A stretch of 64,000 nucleotides of DNA from Strigamia acuminata (lineage: Eukaryota > Arthropoda > Chilopoda > Geophilomorpha > Linotaeniidae). Below are positions 33,440-46,335 of this stretch, piece after piece. Position 1 is the stretch's first letter, and each line of letters opens with the position of its first letter. A model generated the notes under the pieces. The model searched no databases. It saw only the letters and a list, made by a program, of their open reading frames with translations, and was not told the DNA's origin. The position numbers were made by a program, and so were the translations under genes. The stretch spans positions 21,903 through 85,902 of the forward strand of contig CASHSZ010000030.1 of the NCBI GenBank assembly GCA_949358305.1, written 5' to 3'.

Positions 33440-36400
33440 GATTCTAAGACACGTTTTTCCCCATATAAACGACTGATAATCGATGGGGTCTTAGAATGGA
33501 AGAAATATGATAAATGTAAATTGAATTTTTATTGGAAAATTGAGTTGATACACGTTTAATTTGGTTTCTTTGTTTGTTTGTTCGAGTTCGGCGTTTGCGG
33601 CGTTCGTTGATACGAAGTCTTACACCAATCTGGTAGTTTTCCACTATTTACGTCACACGAGCCGAAAAGCAAATGGCGATGACCTCAGATCTCAGAAACC
33701 AGATTGGCACTAAACTTCGCGGTTTGTTTGATTGGTTCTTTTTTTTGCTCCAAACGATCGAAGCAAACCATTTAAATTCGAATTAATACACTTGTACAAA
33801 TGTTCGAGGGCAATTAAGGCGGCAACTGCGTCCAATTCCTGAGAATTAGCGTCACGTGAGTTGAATATGCTTTTCTAACTGTAACGAAAAGAAGAAGCGA
33901 ATGATGTCGCAGCTGAATTTCCCAATGTGATTGATGCGTTTCGGGTGACTAAATCTCACCAATATTAGGATGTTCAGTCCATTATTTATACATGTATGAT
34001 TTGACAAGGTAAAGTGATAAGTGATAAATTTAAAAAATATATATATACACAAAAAACTATTTAGTTTATCTGATAAAATGTTTTTACTTTTAATTCTTGA
34101 CAATTTAATCGCTTTTTATCATTTTAATCTGGTTCTATCAGTTTAGATTGCACGATTACGGCCTAATGTGTATAAACGTTTATTATTTTAAATATAAAAT
34201 GATTATTTTTAGAAGAAGAGGAAGGAAAGGAATGTCATGTCTCGATTGAAAAAATAAATAAATAAAAAGTGAACTAGTTTGATTTCCTCGTTAAATTTTG
34301 TATGCAAACATAAAAAACTGATAAAATATGTTTTTGGATTCAGTCGGGTTGGATAGTGTCATAATAAAACATAGGAGCTGATGGAAACTTGATGATTTTG
34401 TTTTCAAACAAGTTTGTAATGTATGAGCAGAGATATGAGCCTTGCAGCACCAAAATCCACTACCCCCAACCCGTCTAATTCAATAAGGATGACCACATAC
34501 TGCAACTCATCTAAAATGACACTGAGTGCTCGCTCATAAACCATTAGTGGCTGGGACAATAGCAGATATACATTTTTGTGGAAGCCCTGAGCAGTGCATG
34601 ATTTTAATTCCTTCAAACAAGTTTTAAAAATGCATTGTTGCTGTGCAGCAAAATTTTACACTTTTTCAGTACACTGATTTAAATCTAGGCATGCTGCAAA
34701 CTCTGTATTTTGATATTCAGCTACAGCAAAAACTTAAAGCCAAATTATAAGTACCGGTAGGCAAAATGGGATTTAGGGATTTAGCAGAATGGGATTTGAC
34801 AAAACGGAAAATTACCCAAACTCTTGTTGGAAAAAGTTACTTATCACTCCAAAAAGCGGTGACCTATGAAGCTTTAGCATTCTATTCGCTTTATTTAATT
34901 TGAATTCACTCAATTCAGTGCATTTGAGTAAAAGCTGCCCCCTGCTAGTGAGCACAAATCGAAATCAAGAGGTGCTTTGAATTCTAAGAAGATAAGTGAC
35001 GGAAATTTCGGAATGACCTATAAACATCTTGCTCAGAAAGTGCATTTACTCAAGGCACCAATGGACCTCTTTATCTTCCTATAAAAGTGATTTAAGCATT
35101 GCAAATTCAGTTGAAATTGCTCAAAGTCATGGTACCGACGTGCATCGCATTTGGTTGACAATTTTATCTGTCAATATTTCAGAAATTAGCGTCAAAACCA
35201 AAAATTAGTGGTTTTTCACATACAATTGTAAATAAGCATCTGTGAAAATTGGCGTTATCGTTAACATTTGACTGAATAACCCGACAAAAAGATTTTGGAC
35301 TTCATTTATTTGTACACTATTTTCCCTTACTTTTACAGTAAAAAAACTAAATTTTACACCACTTTTTCATTGACGAGACACTATTTCTCTTATTTTTTAC
35401 GCTAAAAAATTTATTTTTACATCCATATTGCACTAAATTATTGCACTAAGAGAGCTTTCTTCGCCTTAGATGGTTGACCCTGCTTTCTTTTTTCTACCTA
35501 ACCTAACCTAAGTTAAGTCAGGGATTTTTAGTGTAAAAATAAGGGAAAACAGTGTACAAATAATATAATCTCAAAGGATTTCTGTAGCACAAAAATTTCA
35601 GAGCTTCTGCAATAAGCAATTTTCAGATGTGTTTCCGTGCTGCACTTGGAAATGAATTTACCGTTTGGATTTGGCATCAAGATACTTGGTAGATGGCACA
35701 AAGTCTAAGTGGTTTAAATGAAGCGATAAAACTTAAATTGCCACATTAAGATTCAAATTCTACAAGCTACAAATGTTTATCCCTTTTCCTGTCTACAAAT
35801 AATCCAATTAACTTGTCATAAACATTAAACAAACTGCAGTTTAAACAGTGCCTTCTCTGATGGATTCTCTCTGTTTGATTATATGATATAAATTTTTAAT
35901 GATAATTTATATCTTTATGTTTGTAATTAAGAAAAATTAATCTTGCGATTTATGATTTCATTAAAATATAAATTTTCAATCTGGACATAGAAAGGCTTCT
36001 TAGTAGAATCAATAGGAATTCAGTTAAATAGAAAATGAGTTAAGAAGTTCAAAAGAGGTGGATAAGTTGAATGCACTAGAAAGCATGTTACCGGATCAGT
36101 CCCCATGGCAACAAATTAGTGCTTCTCACCAGAATCAATGCTAAAACATAAAACAACCACCCCAAGAGAATAAAAGCCAAGCAAAGACACTTAAGATGTA
36201 ATATGGAAACAAATAGTCAATAATATCTAAAAGGGGCCTTCTGTATATATCAAAAATGGATTTTAAGATTAACTAATGACATTAATGGTGCTAAAATCTA
36301 ACAAAAGCAAAACAAATAGTTTATCTGTTTATCTACCAAAAATCTTTTGATCTTGCAATCATCGTCAATTTATTAGACCATATGGGATGGGTTATTTATT

Positions 36401-36790
36401 TATTACGCACTCCAATGGAGTAAAAAGATTATGGAACTACGACTAAGAAAACAATCCTCGAAACGGAAATGGAAACTAGCGTCACCTCTGGAAACGGATT
36501 AACAATTTTTCAACAACACACAACAAACAACTGTCTCCCCATGTAGTTCTACATTGTGACACAGTAATAACTGTGCTCCTTTAAATTTTTTCTTGTGGAA
36601 ATCTGCAGATCTCTTGCAAGATGTTTTTTGTCTACATATAACCTTTGACGAACACTAGTGTTCGTCCAAGATATACCTAATACGACAATCATTGCAGTGG
36701 AAATGGAAACCAGCGCTATCTCTTGGTGGAGATTTACAAAACAACTCTTCATGCAACAACAGACAACACTAACCAATCTAAACAGAAATA
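33440..36790. other. Intergenic, no gene; contains a foldback at 35306-35563
   Basis: No splice-supported ORF. The foldback has 32-bp arms (35306-35337 and 35532-35563, two mismatches) and resembles the fragment at 27577. The rest is AT-rich unique-looking DNA. Confidence 0.5.
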
Positions 36791-37983
36791 AGGTGCGGCA
36801 CAAAAAATTAGAAACACGTGAAATTTGTTTGTTTTGAAATAATCTTTTTATTTTATGGTTTTCTAACCTATTCCAATCGTTTTTTCACATCAAAATAAGC
36901 AAGAAACCTTGTTTTTTAACATAGAAACTTTTAATTTTCTCTTCTAATCAACTAAAATGAAAAAATACCTAGGTTCAAAAAATTTAGAACAGTTGGTTAA
37001 CAATGATTTATGACAATGTAGGCAATGATTTAGTAATTTAATACCAAATAAAGTTACCCTACTTAACTATGTACACCCTGTCTAACATGGAATTAATTAG
37101 TGATTTTAATGTGGAAACAACATAATCTGCGACGCATTTTCCATTTGGCTGTAAATAAAAATCAGTCTGCTCGAAAAATTGTTAATGAATTGAGTGTAAA
37201 TGTATAAAATGCCACATTTACTTAAGTTTTGAAAAATAATGACAATAGTAAGTAGATGAAAAAGGCGGCAAAACCATTCCTAAAAAAGAAGCACAAAGAA
37301 GACAGATTAAAGTGGGCAAAAAATATCAAACCTGGGATGCAGAATGGAGAAAAATAATTTTCTGTGATGAAAAAAGTTCAACCTTAATGATCCAGATGGC
37401 AATAAATACTATTGGCATAATTTAAATAAAGAAGAGGAGTATTTTTCAAAGGTGGAAGAATTGTGACGGTATGGAGTGGTTTTAGTTTTAAGAAAAAAAC
37501 ATCTTTAGCCTTAATTTCTGGAAGAATGCATGCAAATGCATATCAGGACATGCTAAAGAAACATTTACATCCCTACAAAACTAGACTCGACGGCAGAAAA
37601 GCCAACTTTCAGCAAGACAATGCCCCAGTCCACAAAGCTGCGGCTACTTTTCCACATTAAAATCACTAATTAATTCCATGTTAGACAGGGTGTACATAGT
37701 TATCCTAAAGTAGGGTAACTTTATTTGGTATTAAATGGTACTAAATCATTGCCTACATTGTCATAAATCATTGTTAACCAACTGTTCTTAATTTTTTGAA
37801 CGTAGGTATGTTTTCATTTTAGTTGATTACGAGAGAAAAATAAAAGTATCCATGTTAAAAATCAAGGTTTCTTGCTTATTTTGATGTGAAAAAACGATTG
37901 GAATAGGTTAGAAAACCATAAAATGAAAAGATCATTTCGAAACAAACAAATTTCACGTGTTTCTAATTTTTTGTGCCGCACCT
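36791..37983. mobile_element. Tc1/mariner-family element with ~330-bp terminal inverted repeats, defective
   Basis: Flanking TA dinucleotides at 36789-36790 and 37984-37985 match the Tc1/mariner target duplication. The left arm (36791-37117) and right arm (37648-37983) are inverted copies with a few differences, far longer than typical Tc1 ends. Only about 530 bp of interior remain, holding transposase debris. Confidence 0.85.
37118..37647 (+). pseudogene. Tc1-type transposase remnant
   Basis: Pieces of a Tc1 transposase lie in shifting frames. They are an HTH-like 'QSARKIVNELSVNV', then 'EWRKIIFCDE' (catalytic Asp), 'RIVTVWSGF' and 'NFQQDNAPVH' (second catalytic Asp). Several frame changes and stops break it, and the middle is short, so no enzyme can be made. 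Confidence 0.8.
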
Positions 37984-37985
37984 TA

Positions 37986-40900
37986 ACAATAAAAACACAA
38001 CAAACACTTAGTTCCACTGCCTTGTGGCAGTTACTACTGTCTCCATTTGAACTTTTCTTTATAATAAGCAAAAACTGACAAATCCGACAAAAAGCCATCA
38101 GTTACACGTTGTAAATCCCGGAATTCGAGTGCAGTTAAAACGAAAGTTTAAACGAGTTGTCGCGGTCAAATGTGTTTATCAATTTGTGCAAAAGAAGTAT
38201 TTCCAAATAGATATTTACACTTCAAACTTGCAGTGATTTTGCAACATTTAATCATTTTGATTAAGTTTGTAGGTTTTCTCATGTTTACATCAAGCAAGCT
38301 CCCTTGAGTATACACCATGAAGGCCGAAAACTGTAGCGAGAATTGAATTTTCACTCACATTGACACGAGTCAATGTTGATGTTTCGCCAAATCCAGGATA
38401 ACCGCCTGTGTCTCATTGATAATCCCAACTTCGATTATATCGGCACAAACCTTAAACCCCAGGGCAGAAAAAAAAATAGGCCAATTCGGTCTACGAAGTT
38501 CGAACTTTACTTCTAACCTAGAATATCTATGTGCATCTTTGCCCACTAATGTAAATCTCTGAACACATTGCTGTAAAATTGGTGTACAGGGTGAGGCACC
38601 TAAGGTGACATTTTTAAATAAAAGCAAAACAAAGCATTTGATTAAAAAATGATTCAGAGAAAAGTTGTTTGGTTTCCAGCAGGCAAAGAGTATTATCTAT
38701 TTTTCAATTGGTTGATGCCTTGAAGGTCATTCCAGGGTCAACTCCATATACCTCACCCTGTATATACCCTGTATTTATGCATACATAAATGTTGCGTCTT
38801 TAGACCTGCTGACTCGTTTCATGTGTTCAGTTTAACCTAAACTGAGCAGACTTTGCTATATTATGACCTTGTGTAGTTTAAGCGGGTCTGGTGCCGCCAT
38901 GTTAGTTTCAGTTGAGAGAGCACTTATAATCGGCCCAAGTCAGCAGAAAATCATGGTTTGGGGTGATTACTTGCTTAGTTGCTTATTTGATGAAATAATT
39001 ATTCTCGGGATTGGTTGAATCCAGTCACATGACACATCAAGTAATCGACCAATCAAAGTAATCAAAGTAATCAACTAATCGCTCATTTAATGAAACCCCT
39101 TAATCTCACGAACGATGAACGTACGCTTAGTTCATGACGTTCAGACTTTGTTTGTTACATTAAACAAATGTGAGAAATGAAAAACCGAAATTGTAATTGC
39201 TGACAAAAATGGCAGTTTTGAATGAGAGCCGCGGCTTTTAATCGATAAAATACAGTAATTTAACACAAACCCAACGCAACTTTTCAATTGATTTCTTCTG
39301 ATCTTGTGCCTGAAATCAAAAGCTGTATGTTATGTGAAGATTGTGAACACATTTCACTGCTTTTGCAGAAATATCTTCAAATCAAACAGATAAAAAATGA
39401 TAAAAGGTGTGATTCTCAAGTTGTTTTTTGTGTGCCAGTTTAAGATTTTAATGAGCCAAAAGTGCAATCGGGGAGTTCAGTGCCAAATGAATGACCTTTT
39501 TTATCACAATTTGTGCCTGCTAGAAAAAAGTTCCAACTGTTTCCAAGATCAAAGTTCAAGATAACATCACAGCCCAGGAAAGAATAAAAAAAAAAACTTT
39601 CTTCCACATTTAACTAATTAAACAGAAAGCCAGTCCAATTTACGTTTCTGGAAAAAAAGCTCAATTCTATTGGCTGGCATCAAATTAATAAAATTTTATC
39701 TCTTTTAGCATGCAAACATCAAGCGGTGATGAAGTTGGACGGGAAACATGCGTCATGTTTAATTCATACACTGAAATTAGATCAATATAAATCAATCTTA
39801 TGCAGGGCTGGATTAAGGCTACAGGGATCCTAAAGCACTTACGACAGGGGACCCAAGAATCAGAAATAGATTTATACGTTCTCACATCTCACAGTTCTTG
39901 AAGGAGAAGGGTCCTATGCCGCTCTGGGGGCCCCTTGATTCCAAAATAAAAGTTTTCGCTCAATAAAAATTAAAATTGGTTGAGAGATGCATTGAAATAC
40001 ATTGATGAAAATCTTCATTTCGTCAACTTTGCTAAAAACGGATAAGGTTAGGTCTGGAGGGTCAAAGGGGTCTACGACTCCCCCTTGTAAGAAAAAAAAA
40101 ACTAAAACCTCGAGAACATCAAATTTGAGAAAACTTACATCGAGGAAACGAATCGACATCAATAGATCTCAACCAATCACAGTGCGTCATTAAAATAGTA
40201 CGTTCATCTCAATACTTGTACAACATTTGGTGTCTTTAAATTGCAACAAAATTTCCAGAGGAGAGGAAAAGATGAGTTTGCAATGACCCTTCTTCGGCCC
40301 AATGCGCCCTCTCAAAGCCTTTAGCTGGCAGAGAAATCAATATATAATTAAGAGCAATACTCTTCCAATTCAATTTCAATATTTAGTCAGAGTAGTTCAG
40401 TGACACACTCCCAAGTGTTTATTTCATTAAAAAAATCCTACTAACTGATCATTTCTTAATTGCAAACCCAATGTTGATTCATGCAGATTATTAAATCGTG
40501 GAATTAATCATCCAGTTTTCTTCAAATAAGTGTCATCAACACTCCTCTCTCTCTTTCCCATTTTAACTTGTTGCAACAGGGAATGACTTTGACCTTACAA
40601 GACAAGATATTGATTGTTGTGTGCCCTTTCTTTTCAACAACAAACAGAATTTTTCAATTGTTGTCTTATTGGTAAATTTAAAAATCAAAAACTTTACAAA
40701 TTTTTTTATGACAATCTGTAGACGTAGGACTATGTCACTACTCTTTCTCCACACAAGGTAAAAGAAACCCAGGCGATGCACATAGGAAACAATGCAACGG
40801 AAACTCAAACAATGGTCGATCACAGCGCAATCCTTTGGAAGTAGTTCTGCGTTGCGGCACAGTTTTCTACACGATATCATTTTGGGTCACATTTTTTTAG

Positions 40901-43232
40901 GGTTTTCTTTTCGGTTTCTTTTGTGTTTTATTTCTATTCAATTTGCTCATTTTGGGTCAAAGTTTTTGGCAGCAAAAATGGCGTCTCACTTTGGCAATGC
41001 GCTCTAGTGACAGTTGACATAGTTCTATGTTGCAGCTCAGTTGCAACAGTGGCCGTATAAATTTGTTTTGACCAAAAAGCAATTTATTTCTTTTATTAAA
41101 ATTTTATGGTTCTTGTTCAACATTAATAACTCATATGTCAGTACATGTTCATTACGTATTAAATATCCACTTTAACTGTCAGTATAATTTTGCTTCAAAA
41201 CTGCAACAAAATAATCAGTTAAAGAATTTCCCTCAGTTAATATTAATGGCAATGTAAAAAATAATTCAATGTTGAGTTTTAAAATAAGTGTACATATTTC
41301 ATATCATCGATATCAAAACAGAAATTTGGTCTGCTTTAAAGCTTAGCACTCGGAAACAGTTTCCTATGTAGGAAACCAGTCTGCCCACAGAAATTTTGCC
41401 TACAAAAAAAACTGGTATTCACAAATTTCATTCCGGTCATGGAATGTCTGTGAGATATGTTCTGTGACACAAAAAATTAACTTTCTGGCATGTCTATGCA
41501 ACAGAAAGCTGATCTTCGTTTCCACGCACAGAAACTTCTGTGGCACAGAAAGTAGCAATTGCTCTTGACAATTTGTGACCGGTCATAATAGAAACACCTG
41601 TATATACAAACATCCTATGTATAAAAATAGATTATTAGTTTAGAAATAAAATTAAAAATTAAAAACAAACCACCAATCTTATTCATCCTAACTCCAAAAG
41701 TAGCATTAAAATTTTTTATTGGCATCCATCTTGTTTCTTTTTCATGGCCATTCACCATTTCTTTTCTGTTGCATAGAGCTGTGAGTACCACAAAAAGTCT
41801 TGTGTGACAGACTGGCACATGTTCTGCTACCAGATGATTCTGATAGGCTTTTCTGTCAAGTCTATGCACACAGAAAAGTCAGTGGGCATACACTTCTGTT
41901 AGCAGATGATCTTATGAGTACTAAGCTTATGATGGAAAATCAAGCTGTAATTACAAATAAAGAAAAGTTAAACTAACCACCAATTTTTAAGTTAGATCAA
42001 GACAACAACTCGGTTCAGCAGTTTAATTATATTATGTGCGTTCAAATTGGTTAAGCGAATACTTAGTTTTTGCTTAAATGAATGAAAATAAGTAAAAAAG
42101 TGAAATAAATGAATTGAATGCTCCTAAATTGAATAGTGTGAGCTGGTACACAGCACTGTATCGACAATTTTACCTTTATGAATACGCAAGAGGCTTTGTC
42201 TGAAAGCAAGATGGAGATCAGGCAGCCACCTTAATTAATCCATTTTTCTAGACACCAGATGGCTCCACAAAATATTCCTTTGTCATGACTGGCATCCTTT
42301 TGCAGACAAACCAGAAACCACAATTTTGTTTTTTAATTTGATTATTAAACAAAAACCACTTTGATGTACTCCGTATTTTTTTTGTTGAACTTGGCCTTGA
42401 ATTAACTCCAATATTTTTTTGACATTTAATAATGTAAGCTATTATTCTGCTTTTTAATTCAGTAATTCCCAGCATTGATTTTTGCCAAAAGACTTACCGG
42501 TATGTAAATCTAAAATCATGACCCCTTGCAAGCTGAAAGAAATGATGATGTTTCCCAGGAAACATGTTCCTCGCAGATAAGACATACATATTCTAACAAG
42601 ACAGACATACGGTAGTACAGCTGCAAGAATAGAGTTGTAAAAAGAGTCTGAATAATTCTGATGGCATCATCTAGTTTCATGAGTCTCACATTCTAACCAA
42701 AGGGCATAGATAAAAGATGTAGTCAAACATTAAAAACACTTTTAATACCAGACAACAAAGTAGAAGAGAAAAGTGTGTTTTCAACTTTCAAAACGATCCA
42801 ATATTGGTTGTAAAAACGACTCTAAATGACACACCAAAACTGATTCACTTCAAGTAAACAAATAATTCACTTAAGGTATTAAAAATATAAAAGAAAAAAA
42901 TTTAAAATATTTTTTTTCCTTCTTATTTTTAGATTTATATTCAGTCATTTCCTGTGACCATAATAACAACTTGATTTAGATTTAAAAGAGTCTCATTAAT
43001 TTTCATATGGACATTAAGTACATTGATTACTCTGATTGAACAAGACGATGCCAACTTGTAGAAAAATGTGTGAAAAATGTGCTCAATGCTTTCTGATGCC
43101 AATTCAGAAGCGGAAAATTAATCATCCTTGTAAAAGAAGCAATGGTACCTCAAAATAAAATGCTAAATAAATTGTGCGCTTTAAACGACAAAGTTAGAAG
43201 TGAAACTACTCGACTCATTCCAAATTAGGAAC
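37986..43232. other. Intergenic, no gene; contains a small MITE at 38584-38763
   Basis: TACAGGGTGAGG (38584-38595) and CCTCACCCTGTA (38752-38763) are perfect inverted ends of a ~180-bp element. Other short ORFs (up to 105 codons) show no motif or splice context. Nothing else is supportable. Confidence 0.5.
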
Positions 43233-43703
43233 AAATTTACTTTACCGGCCACCTCTCAGATCATCTCCAAATTTTGGATTAAGGGGTATTCAAGGGTGGG
43301 GAATCGAATAGCATTGACGATTTTAAGGGCAAAGAAAAACGAAAGTGAAAAAGAGAAGATTAACAACCAATTACACTACTTTTGATTGCCATCATATGGC
43401 TTATTATTTCAATTTTTTAATTTCATTGTTAGCTGTCAGCATTGTTATGCCCGTGCTTTTTCTTTTTTTATTCAAGGGGGGGCTCTGCCCCCCTAAACCC
43501 CCCTTCCCCAAATCCCTCCGACCCCCCTGCCCGCTAACACTGCAACAGCAACAACAACAACAACAATGGTCCATATGATTCCAGCCATTAATTTCCAGAT
43601 TTCTGCTTCCGTTTCCGTTTGCCCCCATTCGATTCCCCACACTTGAATACCCCTAAATCCAAAATTTAAAGATGATCTGAGAGGTGGTCGGTAAAGTAAA
43701 TTT
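43233..43703. mobile_element. MITE, 471 bp, with ~80-bp inverted repeats
   Basis: AAATTTACTTTACCG at 43233 begins an ~80-bp arm. Its reverse complement, about 90 % identical, ends at 43703. The interior has a GGGGGGCTCTGCCCCCC hairpin and a CAA repeat. No transposase. Confidence 0.7.
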
Positions 43704-45349
43704 ACACCCTAAAGGATCAAGTGTTCTGTGGTTGTATTGTTCTCTGTTTGAAAATATAGTTAGGCCCATAACCGACAAAATCAAGAATATGACATTAGTG
43801 TGGTGGCAACATCAATTCGAAAATGGATCGTTAACATCAAATAACAAACATAAAACTTGGTATATAACTTTATCAATTGTCCTGTATTGTTCTCCGCCCC
43901 TCTCCTCACTGTTATGTCGCTTCCGTCGCTCATTTGTCGGGAGAGGATTGTTTGTTGTTTTTTTTAGTGCCATCACTTGATGGGAAATTGGGAATTGCTT
44001 TCGATTGAAGCAGTGTTTATTCCTGGAATTGTTATTACTTCTGTCACATGAATAGTGTAAGTGGTGGTGTCCTTAGACGTAATCTTACAGCAGTCCTGTT
44101 TCTTGCACAACCTAAACACCCGGTTGTATAGCAAGCTGGCTAAGAGGAAAAGCACACTTACTTTTGAAAAGAAACAAATTTGGATGTAAAGTAAACTTCC
44201 TCTAGAGACAAAGCACCCCTTTGAGACCTATCTAACACCCAACAATGCAATCAACTCACTCTAAACTGGGCAACACTTTAGACCAGACACATGTGAATGC
44301 ACATGCACCTACGCCAGAGAGTACGACATTCAACCAAATCTCTGACATGAGCTTTCGAATCCTGTTCTGAATCTCCGAATCTCCAAATCCCGATCTTTTC
44401 ATTTTATAAAAATTTAGAATTTTTTTTCGAAAATTGGACAGAATTTAAAATATTTTCAACTTTTTTTTATTAAAATAATCATCTAAATCTTTCCGGATCC
44501 CAATTCCCAACCGAATCCCATCTGAATCATATGAAAGATTCGAATCTCTGTCACGCAGATTCTGATTGTCGTACTCCCTGACCTACGCCCAGACTAGAGC
44601 AGGGCTTCTGAAACTTTTTCTACTCGCCCGAGAAATTTTTACGCGACCTCGGGTGTACAGTCGAGCCTCGTTATAACAAAACACAAGGAACCCGAGAAAT
44701 CGGTTCGTTTTAACAAAAGTTCATTATCGGTATATCAAAATTTTTTAATATGGTGTTTTATGCAAACCAACAACCAACAAACCAATTTTTATCTATTTGG
44801 TGTAATAAAAAATTCAATACATTGTGGTTAACTGGTTATACTGTATATTACAAATGGCAGAAGTGTTGGGAAATCCTGATTTCCGGATGTGTTCAACTTA
44901 TTTGGCTTGTCCACCACCAAGTGTTTCCGGACGAACTTGGTGTAATGTTTGTAATTCCGTCATATTTGTGCTGATATGTATGTCCTCTGTATATTTTGTA
45001 ATGTCTGACATTTATCTAGTGTATATAAAATCATATCTAGATGTTATATATATTACCAATCATGTCTAGTTTATTCATTGCTTGTTTGTGGCAGTCGCCA
45101 AAGATTTGTCTTATCATTAATTAGGGAATTCTTGTACTTTATTTAGGCGACCAATTATTCCCCCATCTTTGGCTCACTTTACCCCCAATAATGATTTAAT
45201 TTGCCCCCATTCAAAACCCCCCAATTAAAGTACGGTACTCCCCTAACTTTAGATCCCCCTAATAAGTTTGTTCTCCCCCAACTAATTTTTCCCCAATTAT
45301 TATCCAACGTACACCAAGTATTTTCCAACGTACCCCCAACGTCTAATTG
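43704..45349. other. Intergenic, no gene; contains an orphan pogo/Tigger-type end
   Basis: ACAGTCGAGCCTCGTTATAA at about 44656 matches the right end (reverse complement) of the MITE at 17681-18302. I found no partner, so it is a truncated copy. At 45160-45340 short CCCC runs repeat in otherwise AT-rich DNA. A splice-acceptor-like TGTTCAG lies just before the next feature. Confidence 0.5.
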
Positions 45350-45659
45350 CGGGCTGTTCAGATGCAGACCGTGTCTTCCATCAAGTTTGCGTAGCTGTCT
45401 GCAAGCACGAGACCGCTGAAGACTTTGCATTCCTATTTCGAGCCTTGTCTAATGGCGGTGAATATAAGCCCGCAGCTGTTCTAGGTGATTGTGCAGTAGC
45501 AATCACTAATGCCAGCGATCTTGTCTTTGGCCCGGACACCGTACGAGTCTACTGCTGGGCCCACCTCATACGGAATGTTGACAAGAAGCTGCACTTGATA
45601 TCAAGTTTATGGGCTGGCACACGGGGCAGTTTAAAAGGGCACCTTGTACGAATAACGAA
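45350..45659 (+). pseudogene. MULE-type transposase fragment
   Basis: About 100 codons are open on the plus strand. They include 'DADRVFHQVCVAVCKHETAEDF', 'VLGDCAVAITNASDLVFG' and 'YCWAHLIRNVDKKL', resembling the MULE transposase domain with its D-Ai-nA and C-waH-v pattern. Both ends are missing. The CACTA element starts right after it. Confidence 0.55.
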
Positions 45660-45683
45660 CACTGCTTGAAATTTCATATTTAC
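45660..45683 (+). repeat. Left terminal inverted repeat of the CACTA element
   Basis: Twenty-four bases starting CACTGCTTGAAA pair with 63528-63551, with one mismatch. Confidence 0.8.
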
Positions 45684-45960
45684 AAAATTTAAATATAAGT
45701 AAATATGAAGTATAAATTTATATTTAACGTATTAAGTAAATATGATGTTAAATGTATGTTAAATATTAACGCGAAAGTTAAATTTAATTCATATTTACTT
45801 ATTATGGTTGAAATTTCATATTTACAAAATTTAAATTCAAGTAAATATGAAGTGTAAATTTATATGTAACGTGTTAAGTAAATATAATGTTAAATGTATG
45901 TTGAATATGAACGCGAAAGTTAAATTTAATTCATATTTACTTCAGTAAATTTAATTTTTA
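45667..45960. repeat. Subterminal tandem duplication, two ~150-bp units
   Basis: The sequence from TTGAAATTTCATATTTAC at 45667 repeats from about 45810 with a few substitutions. Each unit holds several TAAATATGA(A/T)GT motifs. Subterminal repeats of CACTA elements bind transposase-complex proteins; that role here is inferred. Confidence 0.75.
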
Positions 45961-46212
45961 TTTCTTTTATTTTTTTTTTTTTTTAGCTGTGTTTTTTATG
46001 TCCAAGGCTTTACGTTTGCCCGAAAGACCAAATTTAAGATTGATGGCGCTATTTACAATTTTTGGGCAGTTCGGCTGTTCGGTCCTACATTCGGACAGAT
46101 GTTCGGGCGTTTGGCCTACGTTTCGGACAGATGTTTGGGCGTTTGGCCGTGGCAAAAAAAAAACACAAAAAAACAACCCTGTTCCGCGTTAGGGCATTTG
46201 CAATAAATATGA

Positions 46213-46335
46213 CGAAAGTGTCGGGGATTGGGCCGCCTAGAAGGAAGTGTCGGCGATCGGGCGCGCTTGGACTGAAGTGTCGACGATCGGGCGCGCCTTG
46301 GCGAACGTGTTGGCAATCGGGCGCGTCTCGGCGCA
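46213..46335. repeat. GC-rich 30-bp tandem repeat, four units
   Basis: Units beginning GTGTCGGCGATCGGGCGCGC repeat every 30 bases. A related GACAGATGTTCGGGCGTTTG pair precedes it at about 46094-46150. It is strongly GC-rich inside AT-rich element DNA. Confidence 0.7.

Noticed and set aside
40792-41007. ORFs up to 105 codons on both strands
   Set aside because: No motif, no splice context, AT-rich composition; expected by chance.
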